In this document: positions 45,102-58,566 of the stretch, piece after piece | How positions within the stretch are numbered: the stretch's first letter is position 1 | Layout of the letters: each line of letters opens with the position of its first letter | Source: Jackrogersella multiformis | Lineage: Eukaryota > Ascomycota > Sordariomycetes > Xylariales > Hypoxylaceae | Assembly (NCBI GenBank): GCA_902806575.1 | Contig: CADCXD010000010.1 | Location: 1,116,001-1,180,000, forward strand | Length of the DNA: 64,000 nucleotides | Direction: 5' to 3' | Notes under the pieces: generated by a model | The model's database searches: none | What the model saw: only the letters and a program-made list of their open reading frames with translations | What the model was told of the DNA's origin: nothing | Translations under genes and position numbers: made by a program

Positions 45102-47776
45102 AGTAACATGGTGCTTTATAAATTGTGTTGAGCCTTTGATACCGTGGGCAAGTGTTCCGAAACCGCAACATCAAGACCCGAGAGGTAAGACGCAAGACAT
45201 GGGTGGTAGGTAATGAGGTTTCTGCAATGCGAACCAGACCCTAGGTATCGCCTCAGAGTTTCTCACCACTTCCATAAGCCCCATCCATCGAAGGATGATG
45301 ACGGTGAGGTTGGTGACAACGGCTACGGCGTTGCTTCGGTGATTGTAGGTGCCCATCGCTAAGTGACTGGCACTGTGACTAATGCCCGTCGCCGCCTGGT
45401 TGGGTAAAGATGTGTTATTTTAAGGTATCAGCGGCGCCCCGTGCTTGAGAACTTGGCGTTGGCACAGAATGCAGAGTTCATAATACTATGTACTAAGTAG
45501 GTAGCTTCTTGGCAGAGTAGAGCGTGCTCTGTACCTACTACCTAGGTATGTACCTGGTAGTTAAGACTCTTAAGAGTCAAGTTGAAAATTATCAGCGACG
45601 CTCTCAGACCTCATATTAATATCGTATCTACCTATGTACGTGCATAACATCAGCACTTTCACATTTTCCATAAGCAGCTCTGTTTCTTGGAGAAAGATAA
45701 AATTTGCTAGGATTTGAGGACCAAGGCCAACTTACCTTTAGAACTCAACTGTGGTTATCCAAATTGACAGGTACGGCTTATGCTTAAAACATGGGTTCAA
45801 GTTTCGTCGCAAACCAACCGTCCCATCCTGCCCATCTCGATCTGTCTACGCTTCATGCGAACCTAGTGTATGTGCCTACCTACAGGGAGCCTAGTGTACA
45901 TAGGTATGTACACTAATAGGTCTTCCCCAACCCAGCTATCAGAAAAATCTCCGTATGTACTTCATCTCTAGGTCATGTGAGATACGTGCATATCCGGATT
46001 CACTCCAACAGACAAAAAGGGGCCGCTAGTAATACTCTATTATGTATACTAACTTATGGATGGCGCGGGGGGGTTCTAGGGATCTACCCGGCACAGCATG
46101 CTACCGAAAATGACGTTTAGGTATTATTAAAGGTAGGAAGAAGGGCAAGCGCGGTCATCCACCATCAAGCCGCATATAACTGTTATCTTCGAGCATCAAG
46201 GTAGCAAGCTGAAACAAAAACCGCTGCTACCAAGCCGACAATTTCTTGTGTAAAACTCGGCTTTCCCTGGTAGAAGCGCGAGGTCTAACGTTGACGACAT
46301 AACTTGAGAATACCTCGCCCTAGTGTAATCGAGTACCTATAAGCTTTTCTTTATTGCTGATGGGGAGGAGGGATGAGATGGTGAGGTACTGGTGAGGTTA
46401 GTCCTGAGGCCGGAAATGAATTCCGACTAATAGCCCTGCCACATTGCCATGTGCTAGTTAGCACGTAGGGTGAATCTCGAGGCTTTAAGACGTGGGGAAT
46501 GAGGCCATCCAAGGCCTGCTACTAAGCTAGATCCATCGCGACCCGTTGTTCAGGGTTACGGACTTGATCCTTGATCTGGCTAGAAGTGTTCCTTTCAAAG
46601 AGCAAAGTTGGGACGCCATGATTTAGTGTAGGGAGACATATTTTGACAGGCAACCCTCGTAATAAGCTTCAAGGCTTAGCTTTGTGATAGCATAGACCTT
46701 TACTCCGATCTTGTCAAAGTTTGAAAGGCTAGACCTCTTTGCTTGGACTAACAAGATTCTTCACGTTGTTAAGTTGGATTCACCTGTCCTAAAGTAGGTA
46801 ATGAGAATAGTAGTTTTAAACCCAATGTCTCTACAGGGTCCAAGGCTATAGATCTCTCGATTTCTACAGCGGCTGAGATGCTAACAAGATGCTAACGGTC
46901 TAGAACAGCTTCGGGCTTAACGAAAGGCTTAAATACATACCAGTAAGTAGTCAGCCGTTGATGCAAATTCGATCGAGACCGAATCTTTAAAATGCTTTAA
47001 TCGAGTATGTATAAGGTTATCAATCGACGACGATTGATAGCTTTTACCTACTCGTGTGTCCATGATTAATTAATTAATCTCAACCCTTCGTTGTCGTAGT
47101 TTGTTAGATAATATTAAGTTAGGGGAGCGTTTAGGCCTCGCCCTCGATCTTGTCAGGTAGAAAGCCCGATATATTAAGCTTTGTTGCAAAACGAGCCGTA
47201 GATGCTTGATAAGAAGATCTCGACCATCTTTAAGCAGCAATGTAACTACACCAGTTCTCCCCATACAGCGCCCGAGCGCATGAGTAAAGATCGACCAAGA
47301 TTACCTCTTACATAGTATGCCATCAGAAATGTGATTAGGTATTCAGGCCTCCACCCTGCATGTCTACTGCCCTAAACGCATATAAAGAAAAAATACGTTG
47401 GAAATTGCATCTTATATAAATTCCTAGGCCTGCCCCCCAGCGATAACGTTATATTATATATACATAATAGTTTTTGTACCCTGTTACACGTGTATGAATC
47501 GTTCTTCTAGTAGTAGTTGCGGATCATATGTAGAAGGTTTCGTAGACTTCCTTCGAGTTCTACAACAGAGTCTACTAGTTTTGTGCCGATAGGTTCTGTC
47601 TCAGGGGACTTAAGGTATCCTGACTGTTACTAAGTAGTAGTAGGAGCGGAAAGATACCGGTTAGGGGTCACCCTGTCGATATCACAACATTTTATTAGCT
47701 AGATCCCCTCACTACTTACTATGTACTATGTACTAGTGTAGGTAAGTAGGGATGGTCGGTTAGATCGCTTAGTAGC

Positions 47777-47953
47777 ACACCTCCGCCGGGATGGTAAATA
47801 CACTACTACACTAGTAGTGTATGCCACGCCACACCTAGTCTTTTAAGCATTAATGCTTTGTACCTTTTAATATAAATTTTAGTGTAAAAGTACATGTTAT
47901 CCATTGATGGATGTGGCGTGGTACGCTAGCATTTACCATCCCGGTGGAGGTGT
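47777..47953. mobile_element. MITE-like element with 23-bp terminal inverted repeats
   Basis: Left arm 47777-47799 and right arm 47931-47953 are inverted copies with one mismatch (ACACCTCC[G/A]CCGGGATGG...). A second inner inverted match, CCACGCCACA, lies inside both arms (near 47824 and 47913), and the AT-rich centre has no ORF. A small hairpin (CACTACTA/TAGTAGTG, 47801-47819) is present in the left arm only. No clear target-site duplication flanks it. Non-autonomous transposon remnant is the likeliest reading. Confidence 0.55.
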
Positions 47954-50900
47954 AGGTCCAGGTCCATGGCGGGCGGGAAGGTTGATCATAAAATCTGAGT
48001 TATGCCCTCCTTAAATATGTAGGTATTCTATGAGTTACCAGCTTACAAAGCTTCGTAATCTTCTAAAGATCGATCTTAGAATTTGAGAATCATATTATAT
48101 CGCCTCTTATTTGATCTGTAGTTTAGAAAGGCGTCGTATTAGAAACATGATTTTCACGGCCACATTCTCCACCGTTCGCTTCTGTAAAAAATAGCGGGCA
48201 TATTAAGATGTTGTACATTTCGGAGGTAATTGAAGATAAGGAGCTAAGAACTCCGCCATGATTCATGTAGAGCTATGAAGCGATGATGGTCATAGCGTCG
48301 TTCTTCTGAGGCTCGAGTGTAGATTCCCAGATCCCACCAAGGTCGAGATGTTTATTGCGCTACAGTAGTTTTTTTTTTGGTTTAGCAGTTGATCGTTTCG
48401 GGTTGGCCTATGACTTGAGATTATCGGTTTGAAACGTGAATGGGAGTTGATGTTCCCGATATTTTGAGGCTAGGCGAGTTCGGATGAGGTTTGCGAGCTA
48501 AAGCACAAGATGTCTCAGCCCTTTCTAGACGCCATACCCTACCCGGTCCCCTGGTTGAATCCTCCAAAAACTATTACCTACATGCAATATCCAGATAAGA
48601 ATGTACATGTTAGTCGTAACGTAATAGTTTCCAAGAATTATGTAGGGTCGTAACCTGACTGCCTGACATTGCAGAATTCCTAGCCTAAGTCATTAATGGG
48701 AGAACGTTAGAGGAAATGATGTCGATCTTGTAAAAATAACCTTTGTAAACATTATGCGCTTCCACGTTTTCTTCGTCGATCACTGAGCTATGTTTACTCT
48801 CCTGCAATGAGTGTCTATGATATGCCCCACGCAGTAAGGTCACAGCGAAATCGAGTCCAAAAAGGATTGTGTCTGAAAAGGGGGCTACCTTTGAAAACGT
48901 GAATTATAACTCGCCCCCCACTCGTAAGAAAGGATCCCTGCTTTCTGGTTAGGTACAGTAAATTTCTGTGACAAAGTCGAAATGTTTTATACAGTGTAGA
49001 ACTTCGCTAAACAGCATGTGTTTCGATCTCAGATTACCTTTATCATAATGATAATCGACGTGGCGTGTGAGAAGGCATAAATTCGGTGGAAACTTCCCAC
49101 CTACCTTCCAGGTATTCAATTGCCACATCCTAAATGGGTATGTGGTAAAGGTGGCGAAGAGTTTCCTAGGCAGTAGGTAGGTTAGGATAGACGAGAATTC
49201 TCATAACTACAAGGTCAAAGTCAAGCTTGATAATACGATGCATTAAGTCTATTCCTTTCCGAGACTCGGTTACAGCTCTACCTACAATTTAGCTAGGAAT
49301 GCACCAAGTCACAACCGTGTTACGCACTGACACCAAAGCACGGACGACCTCCGATTATACGTAGTACTAGGTAGAGGCGAGGTGTTGGAGAGACCCGTTA
49401 AATACCTACATCATCGAGCAAAGCTGCCTCACCCATGTGCCGAGACAACATCCATAAGTAAACATGTCACAATGCTTGATAACAAGACCACTACCTATCT
49501 AGCTAGGTAGTCAAGTAAGAATCTCCAAATTTGGAAAACATATAAACCCTTGTTTAGGTACCTTAGAGTTATTGCCCTTCGCAAGATCCTCTATTAGTAC
49601 GATTCTATCTTTGAGCCATGCGTTATACCATGTGAACCCGTGTGGCAACGTGTAAATCTAGATCATCTGCTTAATTTTACTTGTTCTGCAATGGTCTGGA
49701 ACCTTTTATCTATTAAAGACCTCGAGCAGCTCGAGTTGTTACTGAAGCTCTTACTCACATCAGACAACCTTTAGGTCTGTAACAACTACTCAGCTCCAAC
49801 AGTATTTTTCCCTCTACCATAGTAAGCAACCGTTGGAATCTAGGAGGAACGGCTCGTAAGTTTGATGGATTGCTTTGATGAGTACTAAACGTAGTTGTTA
49901 CATTATTGTCTCGAAAGTTTTGATTCATAAAGGTCGACAGTTACGAAACCATGTTCTCTACTTAGGTTGCCATATGTTTTGTATTTCGTCATTATCGTAA
50001 ACACCCATCCATACTATCTGATAATCCTAACCCAGCTATGCATAGCACGCTGTTCATGATTGTCGACGTTTGATATGCCTATCGATGACGATGTGGCTAA
50101 TCCTCCCTCATCCCACTAAGCTAGGTACTCCTGCCAGCAAAGGGGCTAGAAAGGCGGCAGCCAAGCAGCCAAGATAGAAACAATGACTTAATCTTGGTAC
50201 TCGTTATGGGGTATCTAGGTACATAGCGTTAATCCCGCTACTGCTGTCTTGCATTTTGCGTGATCAGAGACATACATGACTTACAATCCGTATCTACACT
50301 CGCCTAGATGCTTGCATTTTAGATTCTCCTTGGCAAGAAAAAGGTTGGATCGTTTAAGTAAAAGTTTACTCGACTGCGAGTTTATCTCCAGGCCACAGGC
50401 CACAGGCCAGGCGCGGGGTATTCCATAGCTGCATACAGGTAGTAACCGTATGAGGTAGGTAGCTGGAGGCTTTCATTTGCTGTGATCTGTGTGTGCTGTG
50501 TGTTGTGTGCTTGGATCTTCCACGAACACACAGACGCCCGGCCGCGGCTTTGCACCCGACTATTACTAAGTACACTCTACCTTGTAAGCAGTCAGCGGAA
50601 AATTGTCATAGCGATAATTAGAGCTGCATATTCTCCAACGTAGATGTCCTATTATATCGAGGTATTCGGGCATGTCAGGACATATAAGAGTATATTCCTT
50701 GACTTTCCGCAGTTGCGATGTCACCATCTCCGCAGATCCTACGAATAATACCTTAGGTAGGCAATCCAGTTGTGTTATGCATGTTGCCGCCTCCGCCTTC
50801 GGATATGCCATAGGAATCACAATCTGCAAAGCATATACGGTCATCTGCGTACTTACATATATGTGTATGCAGTTAATGAGCTTGACGATATTCGTCCACA

Positions 50901-52019
50901 TCCTCGGAACTTACCCAGTGCCTAGGCCTACATAGTAGGTACCTTATGTAGGTCGTTTATTACTACCAGGTACCTACTTTCATTGCCCGTTTCGATTACC
51001 TTTAAATGATACTATTACTTTAGGAGCTTAAGATTAACTAAACATAATATAGTAACCAGGGTAAGTAATTGTTTTTCATTATACGAGCCGAACTGTCTTA
51101 ATATATTAATTGTGTTAAAGGGGCTTTCTGGTAAATGATTTCTGAATTTATGCGTACCTACCCCTAGGTACCTACTTAGGTACCTAGGTAGGCAAGTATT
51201 CTTCCTAGGAAAGTATTGTTAAAGTGACGTAGGTTGGAAGTCTTGCAAGTTGCAAGTTGCTATCAGTTCCCAGGTCCGGCCAGTCGGATCCAGATATTCA
51301 TCTAGAAGTAAACTGATGGTATCAGGCTTATCATATTTTGGTACCTGCCTTACCTACCTAGGTACTCTCCAAGATGCGTACCGGCATATGCGACGACCTG
51401 TTTAATGGAGACCCTTGTATTTTAGGGGACCTCTCCGAGGAGGAAAATAGAAATAGTTGTAATTAAACTGTCCGATGCCGTCCCCATAAAAAGGTCTCAA
51501 TTATCGGAACGTTAAGAAGCTTCATTTATTAACAAGCATTAATGATATACCTAGGTACCTACCTAGGTATGTAAGTACTGGAAGCATTGCTTACACAACC
51601 TACTTCTACATAATAGGTACAATACTACGTACTAAACCCGCCGCACCCTTGCACCTTTACCGTGTACCATCCATGGTTTATAAGATAGCCATGGGATACC
51701 CCTGAATTGACCATGCAGCCATAGTCAAAGCTTTATCAACCTAAGCTGCTGAAGCTATGGAATCCCTGTCCAGGGTCCACCGGGGCTTAAGCGGTTTCAA
51801 ATTCCTTGTAACTTCCGTATAACTTCCTTGTCGAGGCAGCATTCTGGACCTCCACCAAAATCCGTTTCTCGATTTGTCTAAACTCTTTTGAGCATCTTGC
51901 TCCGATCGGTAGTGTGGATTCCTTCATGGATACCTACCTTCGTTAACCAACGGTTGAAACGCCTCCTTAAGCCGTACCTAGGTAGGTATTCTAGTTGAGT
52001 AGCCAGGTACTGAGGGTAG

Positions 52020-52053
52020 CTACACTACACTACACTACACTACACTACACTAT
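52020..52053. repeat. (CTACA)n pentanucleotide microsatellite
   Basis: Six to seven tandem CTACA units in intergenic DNA about 650 bp upstream of the Uds1 gene. Confidence 0.93.
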
Positions 52054-52686
52054 TACAGCTCTATCGTCAAAACCGAGTCTTACCTATTAGGTACCTATGG
52101 ATGTATTATTACCATTCTACTACTAGCTGGAGGTGTGTAGTGTACTCAGGTATGTGGTAGAATGCAACATCAACACACCGTACCTACCTACCTAGCACTG
52201 GGTAGTTAACGGAAATGGAGTAGGTACCTGGGTAGGTAATGCAGGAGAAGGTCATGCCTGCCTGCCTGGCAGCCTGGCTCTTCGTGAGTGGAAGTTGCAT
52301 CCCAAGTACCGACTACACTATACTCTTCGTATTAAGGACATGCATATCTTGTTTCCTTTTTTTTACCTCCCCCGTTTCTCTTCCCTAGCTACACCACGTC
52401 TAGGCATCGCTATGGTACATACGCCTATCACTATGAAAAGACAGGCCTGTCTGTCTCTTTAAGTCTTTAAGTGTTTGCATATATTTGTCAAGCAGCTTTT
52501 TTCTTCGTTGCTCTCAACACGCCCGGTTTTGTTTCACTGTACAAATATACGCCGCCCCCCGCCCGCCGCTTCGCCTTGCTTTTCGTTCGCATGAGAGAGC
52601 TTTTATTTCACTTCCCTGCTTATAATCGTTCTTTTTAGCTTTGTTTGTGATTTACTTGGGTAACCCCCGTTGCAGTTGCAGGTTCA

Positions 52687-54978
52687 ATGGCCCATATAGC
52701 TGCATGCATTGTCGACAATGATGTCGAGAGTGGTAGCCTCAGAAGCTATATAGTGAACGCCTTCTCCTCTCATGCTTCTACCGACTCGGTATGACTTCAA
52801 CCTTACTGGCTCCATGTGACGCTACTTGGTGTCCTAACTAACGTCATCGTACAGTTGTCGTCTACAAGCTCAACTGAGGAAAAGAAACCGTTTGCTTGGA
52901 GGATGCAGAACCCGGACGCTCGGAAGTATCAGCTATTCCCTAGGGAAACACAGCTTGCACCTGTTGCTACTGGAAAGCAATTGGACCCCGAGCAAGCCTT
53001 CGCCATGGCTTTGGGACAAGCAGAGAAGTCCTCGGTGACAAATGGTCTCCGGATGCGGATTAAGGAGCACAACCTGACGAGAAGGAGGAAGATCAGTGTT
53101 CCCGAGTTGGGTCCTATGACGACGGTACAGGAGGTTGCCATGGATTCTCGTGAGTTGGACAGCTATCCTGACTTCCGCCTATCACTAACCACTCCTAGCA
53201 ACAATTCCAGGCCGGCCTGCATTGCATGAACGATCCATTAGCTCTCCTGTCAACTCCTGGCGCCAACGGCATCTCGTAGATTTCGGGGCCAACCTAGATG
53301 AGAACTTAGGAATATATGCCCCTTCAGACGGCATGCAGAAGTTTACTGGTTCACCTTTAAGGCAGCCGCTCTCTCCCAAGGATTTGGCACCTTTGACCAT
53401 ACCGACGCAAAGCGGCCCAATTCCGAGACTAGCTCGACAGCTATCATTCAGCCGCCTTCGAAATAAGGACAAGGAATCGGAACTAACCATCAGGTCAGCC
53501 CGAACTGAGGACTCACCAAAGATGCGCACTCCATTCACACCTGCTTCTTCCTCGACTTCGACTACGACTCCTATGTCCGCCACTACCAACATGACTAATT
53601 CAACGCTCCCCACACCAGTATCCGCACCTGCAGAGTACCGGGCTTCTCCGCGGCCGTGGGAGAGGTTGGGCTCAATCACTCCTTTGCCCACATCGCAGCA
53701 AGGCAATGATTTCATGCCGACCCCGAAGGCTGAATTCGAGACGCAGCTACGAGGCCTATCACATAAACGTGGCCAGTCCGAGTCGGGAAGCATCATGGAT
53801 CGCGGCCGCCCACGAAAGCGAAGCGATGGTACACCAATCAATGGTCTCAAACGAAGTGTGTCCAAGAGGAGCCTTAGTGCTGAGCGTCGAGCCTTCGAGA
53901 TCTTACCTCAAGGGTGGAAGTCTACTGAAGCCGCCAAATCTCTGGATGCGTCCGAGGTTGCTTACTTACAAAAGCAAGCCCTCGGTCAAGCCTTGAGGTT
54001 TGAGGTGCTCAAGAAGGACGACGTTGAAAGCCTGTCAAAGGTAAGCCCCTTTCTCGCCATCTTAGTTTTCAGTCAGCTAATCATTCGTAGGAGCTTCGCC
54101 ATCTTGATGAGCGCACTGAGTATCTTCGTCGCACGTATACCTCTCTACGTGCTGGGCGTCGAAATCTTCATAGCCGGATTTGCCAATATTTGCGTTCACC
54201 TCGCGTTGCTAAATTCAGCTACGAGTCGATGCTAAAGCAGGAGGAAACTCTAGCAGAGCTCGATGCCTCGATTGATGATTGGGTTACCAAGCTTGAGCAT
54301 GCTGAGAATCGACGGACCCGTGTCAGACAAAAGCTTCTTGAGCATGTTGCTGCCGCATCCACTCTCTCGCTAGTGAAAGATGTCGCTGGTGCAAGTGAGA
54401 TTCTTCAACGAGCCATGGGAGTTCAGCTTCCCAATGGAGCCTCTGACATATCGACGCCTCCCAGGAGTCCTACTAAGAACATGACTCCTATCCAGTCCCA
54501 ATCTCCTTCGCTATCGCCGTCCCCATCTCCATCGCCGCAGCGTGTTGTCGCTAGAGTACCTTCGGTGATTCCGGAGCTACCAGCCGAAGAGCTTGAAGAT
54601 ACTCAGACTTACCGTAACTACCGCCAGAGCTCATCAGATGAATGCGCTCTTAAGCGGATGGAAAGCATCCGCATTTACGCCGACAGCGACGTTTATGCCC
54701 TCCTAGCGGATGTTGAAAGCGAATTTACTAAACTGAACGGCGGTATCGCAAGTCCTGAAGTTCCATGCCGATACGAATCAGAAGAGCAACGCAGAGAGTT
54801 ACATCGCACTCGCAGCCACGATATTCTCAGTAGTGGCTACTCGAATTTTCTCAACAAGACACCTCCCGTCTCGCCTCCCGCACCCACGCCACCGGTGAAG
54901 AATTCCCCTACAGGTGATATTTTCTTGACCGCCGCCGTTTTCCAACCCGAGCGAAGGGGAACACCTTTATCTACTTGA
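52687..54978 (+). CDS. Uds1-domain protein (up-regulated during septation)
   Basis: Four exons: 52687-52788, 52855-53149, 53199-54040, 54091-54978; 708 aa, all GT-AG. The start MAHIAACIVDNDVESG is the first in-frame ATG. The first about 300 residues are Ser/Pro/Thr-rich and basic, probably disordered. The conserved core spans about residues 390-520: SEVAYLQKQALGQALRFEVL, ELRHLDERTEYLRRTYTSLR, RRNLHSRICQYLRSPRVAKF and the coiled-coil block LAELDASIDDWVTKLEHAENRR, which match the Uds1 (septation) family. A low-complexity SPSPSPSPSPQ run and a Pro-rich C-terminal tail follow. A role in septation or cell polarity is inferred from the family name only. Confidence 0.85.
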
Positions 54979-57900
54979 ACTCTACATTTTCTTGAAGTTA
55001 TTCTCATACATTCCCTTGATATTACCTGGATCGTCTAACTACATTATCCCTTGGCTTGCCTACTTAGCGTATGACCGCATTCATTTATTTATGACTAGAC
55101 GATTCACGGCCGACCAACAGGACCGACAGCATTCGCATTATACCCTTCTCGTCATTCCTTTAAGACCATTTGCATTTATCATATCGGATACCCAGCGTTC
55201 CTTTCAAAACTATATTTCTTTGCATACTATTTATTATTGTTTACTTGTTACTATCTCTATTTATTCTTCTATGTAACCTTGTTTTATAGAGGTTGAGCCT
55301 CATTTCAACATCAGGGCGTCAGCGTCGTCTTCGGGTTTATCATTTTACGTCTTTGACACAACGGACACCTCTATACCCAGTGCGCTAGGTACCGTTCAGC
55401 ACGTCATTGAGGTTGAAAGAATGGATTGTTATTCAAAAGAGTGTATTTTCCAGTGTCGTTCGGGTACACAGGAGGTTCTTAGGTTCGAGTTACATGGGCC
55501 GGGCGTGTGAGAATAGGAGAACGTGTATTATGGAGCTAGACGAGAGTGGAACATAGTCCCAAAGACTGAACTGAGAGCATGGTTTGGACTGCTGGGGGTT
55601 CAAGAGCCAGAGGCGAAATACATCTCCGCCTCTAAGCGGTTCGTTCTTGTAACACTAGAAGCCTACATTTACATTGTCGGTATAGGAATACCTATCACAA
55701 TACAAAAAGACATCTACAAATAACCTCGTTTCTATTAACACATCAAGTATAATGATATGCGAGGCAACTAGTAACATCTAGATGGATGACTTGAGACTAG
55801 CTAACCCCAAACCCTCTCCCCCCTGGCCTGTTTCAACCTTCCATTTACATACGGACCCCAAAAGCACAGCCCAGCAGCCTCATTCCGACCCCAGCAGCTT
55901 CCGCCCTTCGACTTTCCCGAAGCTATCGAGCTGAAGAAAACGCCGATCCTTCCCACGCGATCGCAAACGAAAGCTTATCGGGAGCCGGAATCCTTTCGAG
56001 GCAGGCGGGGATGCTGGAGTCTCGTGGCCTCGAGCTTCTTCTTTTTTTTTTTTTTTTGTTTTGTTTTGTTTTCCCGCCGCGCCGCCCTCCTACGTCTTGC
56101 CATCCACCATGCTCGCGAGACAGGATCCGCCTCGTAGAAGACGTCCCCGCTTTTACACTTTATGACCTGCAGATGGAATCGCGGATCCTGATGAATCCTA
56201 GGCTAGGTATCTGCCTGTCGAGATCTACTAGGTGGCTTAGATAGGTACATATTTAATACATATATGTCTACCCAGGTAGGTATCTAGGTAGAGGTAGGTA
56301 GGTAGGTGGGTGAGTATCCCCTCCAGAGATCCTTCCGGCAACACGGTGCCCTTGCCTTGTCTATCTGCCTGCCTAAGGTTAAGTACGTAAGGCAAGTAAG
56401 ACAAGCCATCTCTGCGATCATTGCCGCTTGAGGGGACTCGCAAAACCGTTGGCGACGCCCTACGACGACGAAGGGAACGCAAAGGGGGTATACGGCAGGA
56501 GGCTGTTTCGGAAGGAGACCTCTTGTCTCCCTCTCCCTGTCTTTTCAAACCCTCTTCCGACGTCACCTTCATCCCAACTTTCGACTTGGGCAATCCTCTC
56601 GACTCGTATGCTGCGGCCTCGATCCGGCAATCCTCGGCCCCCGGTCTAGGCCGCTGCGGCTTCGACCTAGCCTGACCGGGTTGGGTCGAGTCGAGTCGAA
56701 ATAGGTAACCTCGCACCAGAAGCGCAGCTCCTTTCCTTCGATAAAGCAGGTGTCGCCTAAAGCATCTACCTCTCCGAAGTAGTGTTCGTTTCAAGTGCAT
56801 CGCTCGATACGTCGAGTCGGGGGCTCACTTAGCCCTATACCCTATACCTACCACATACTCCATACTCCAGGTACCTACTTACATCAGGTAGGTAACATAG
56901 GCGCCTAGCTAAGACGCCCGCCCCGATCCGAAACTCGAGAGCGGGTATAGAGATCGGAGGCCAGCCAGCCAGCCCAACACGAGGATGGTGCCGAGCGATC
57001 TGCAGCATCGATCGTCACTGTCACTGTCACTGCTAGTAGTCCTATCATATGCCCGGCAGGCAGTATAGCGCACATCACCGGCATCCAGATATTTGAGACG
57101 TGGGGGCTATAGACATAGCACCGGTGTGTAACCGCCACCGCTTCGCCGAGATGCACACCAGTAATCAACCTGGAGAACGCCTCCGGGCGTAGTGAAGATG
57201 AGCACGATAATCAAGATTAAGATTGCCCGACTTGGCGCCCTCGAGCTTGACACTATTGTCTAGTCGCCCTCGTATGTATAAAAAGTATATCGGTAATGCA
57301 TACCACCCTTGCACAAGGGATACAGAGTGCATCTAACTACCTCATAGCTAGGTAGCCATGTGATTGAGGCCATATCTAAACCCCATGTCGTTTCGAGTAT
57401 GTCGTCACCAACGATGATCATTGTCGCCGTCGTCGATTCTGCAATGCAACGTGCAAAGACCCGATACCCCCCACGACGGTGATTGGTAGGTACAGTAGTA
57501 TATGCACGCTATCTCTTCCTGTGGTGTCTATATGCAGAGTTAAATTTAGCTACTATTGATAGATATTAGGTAAGTAAGTACTATAGCAGATCAAGATGTG
57601 CATTGCTAGGTAAGGTACCAGCCGGTGTGACCCCTGACGCAGGAGGACTCGACCTAGGCGCGCGCCGTTACTGGACGCCGGCGTTTTAGCTGTATGCATC
57701 TCATGCGTGGTGAAATTTCCGTTTCGTTTCGTGTGGCGATCCGGTTCTAGGGCCATATACATCCTTAGTAGTAGTTAGTTTACCGATTCCACAATTCCTG
57801 CCTGGCTGCACGTGTGTCGTGCGCCCCGGGTGGGCTATCTTGCCAACCTACCTGCCTAGCCTAGTGCATTGCAGGAAATGCGAAATGCGAAATGCAGACA

Positions 57901-58566
57901 CAGATGCAAGCAAAAAAGCTCCATGTGCCGAAAAGTGATGATCTGATTATCGTCGCTGATACATACAATATGAGAGGTTAGAACAGCTTCGTGCTACCCA
58001 TATACGTAATGTGAGTAGGCGTGTATAGCGAATATAGTGTCTGCGGCGTAGATATTCGTACGTAAAGAGTATAGGCATGCAGCCACTTTTCGACGAGTAG
58101 GGTAGCATTATAGGATTCGGTTTGTTTTACAGCAATTCGTGCCAGGAATGGCTAACCTAGCCCAAGCCTAGCTAGCCCTGGGCTAAACTTACTGTAACGA
58201 CTTATTGCTGCTAGTCTTAGTGAGAATAGCCGATCGAAGTAACGAATTGAGCAACGTGACTCGTCACATCGGGATTACCAGAGATTCCTTCGAACCAAGT
58301 TGTTGGTGATCACATATGTTGCCCATGTAGATCGGTGACATGCATGAAGAACGGGAAATTTTGTGAGGGGTAGGGTAAGAAATAAGTATGTTTCATCAGA
58401 TCAGCGCTGCAGAAAATGCGCTGCACCTGCATGAGGTCCATGGCGGCTAACCCGCCCAGAATTGATTGACGCTTCAGGAGAATACTCTTCGATAGTTGCG
58501 TAGAGCTCAAGCTATGCAATAACCGAAGCGGACAGGCACTAATCGGTGACCTCGAGAGGATCAGGT
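54979..58566. other. 3.6-kb gene-poor region
   Basis: Nothing supportable as a gene. It has a T-run at about 56042-56057, TAGGTAGGTAGGTA tracts near 56270-56310, (GTCACT)n near 57010-57030, and several CCTAGG motifs. The open stretch on the minus strand at 56237-56800 is basic and low in coding character, so I do not call it. Confidence 0.55.

Larger units (their letters stand above)
43768..52686. other. 8.9-kb gene desert
   Basis: No open frame here exceeds about 110 codons and none has coding character in either strand. Sequence is AT-rich with many TACCTAGGTA palindromes (for example 44672-44750, 45535-45550, 51165-51193, 51545-51570), a MITE-like inverted repeat at 47777-47953, a perfect palindrome at 45082-45101 and a (CTACA)n tract at 52020-52053. 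It separates two divergently transcribed genes. I could not identify transposase or reverse-transcriptase remnants. Confidence 0.65.

Noticed and set aside
47070..47264. Minus-strand frame that briefly looked like a reverse-transcriptase fragment
   Set aside because: No conserved RT motif and no continuation on either side.
56237..56800. 187-codon minus-strand open frame
   Set aside because: Arg-rich, contains TAGGTA microsatellite at its end, no homology or promoter.
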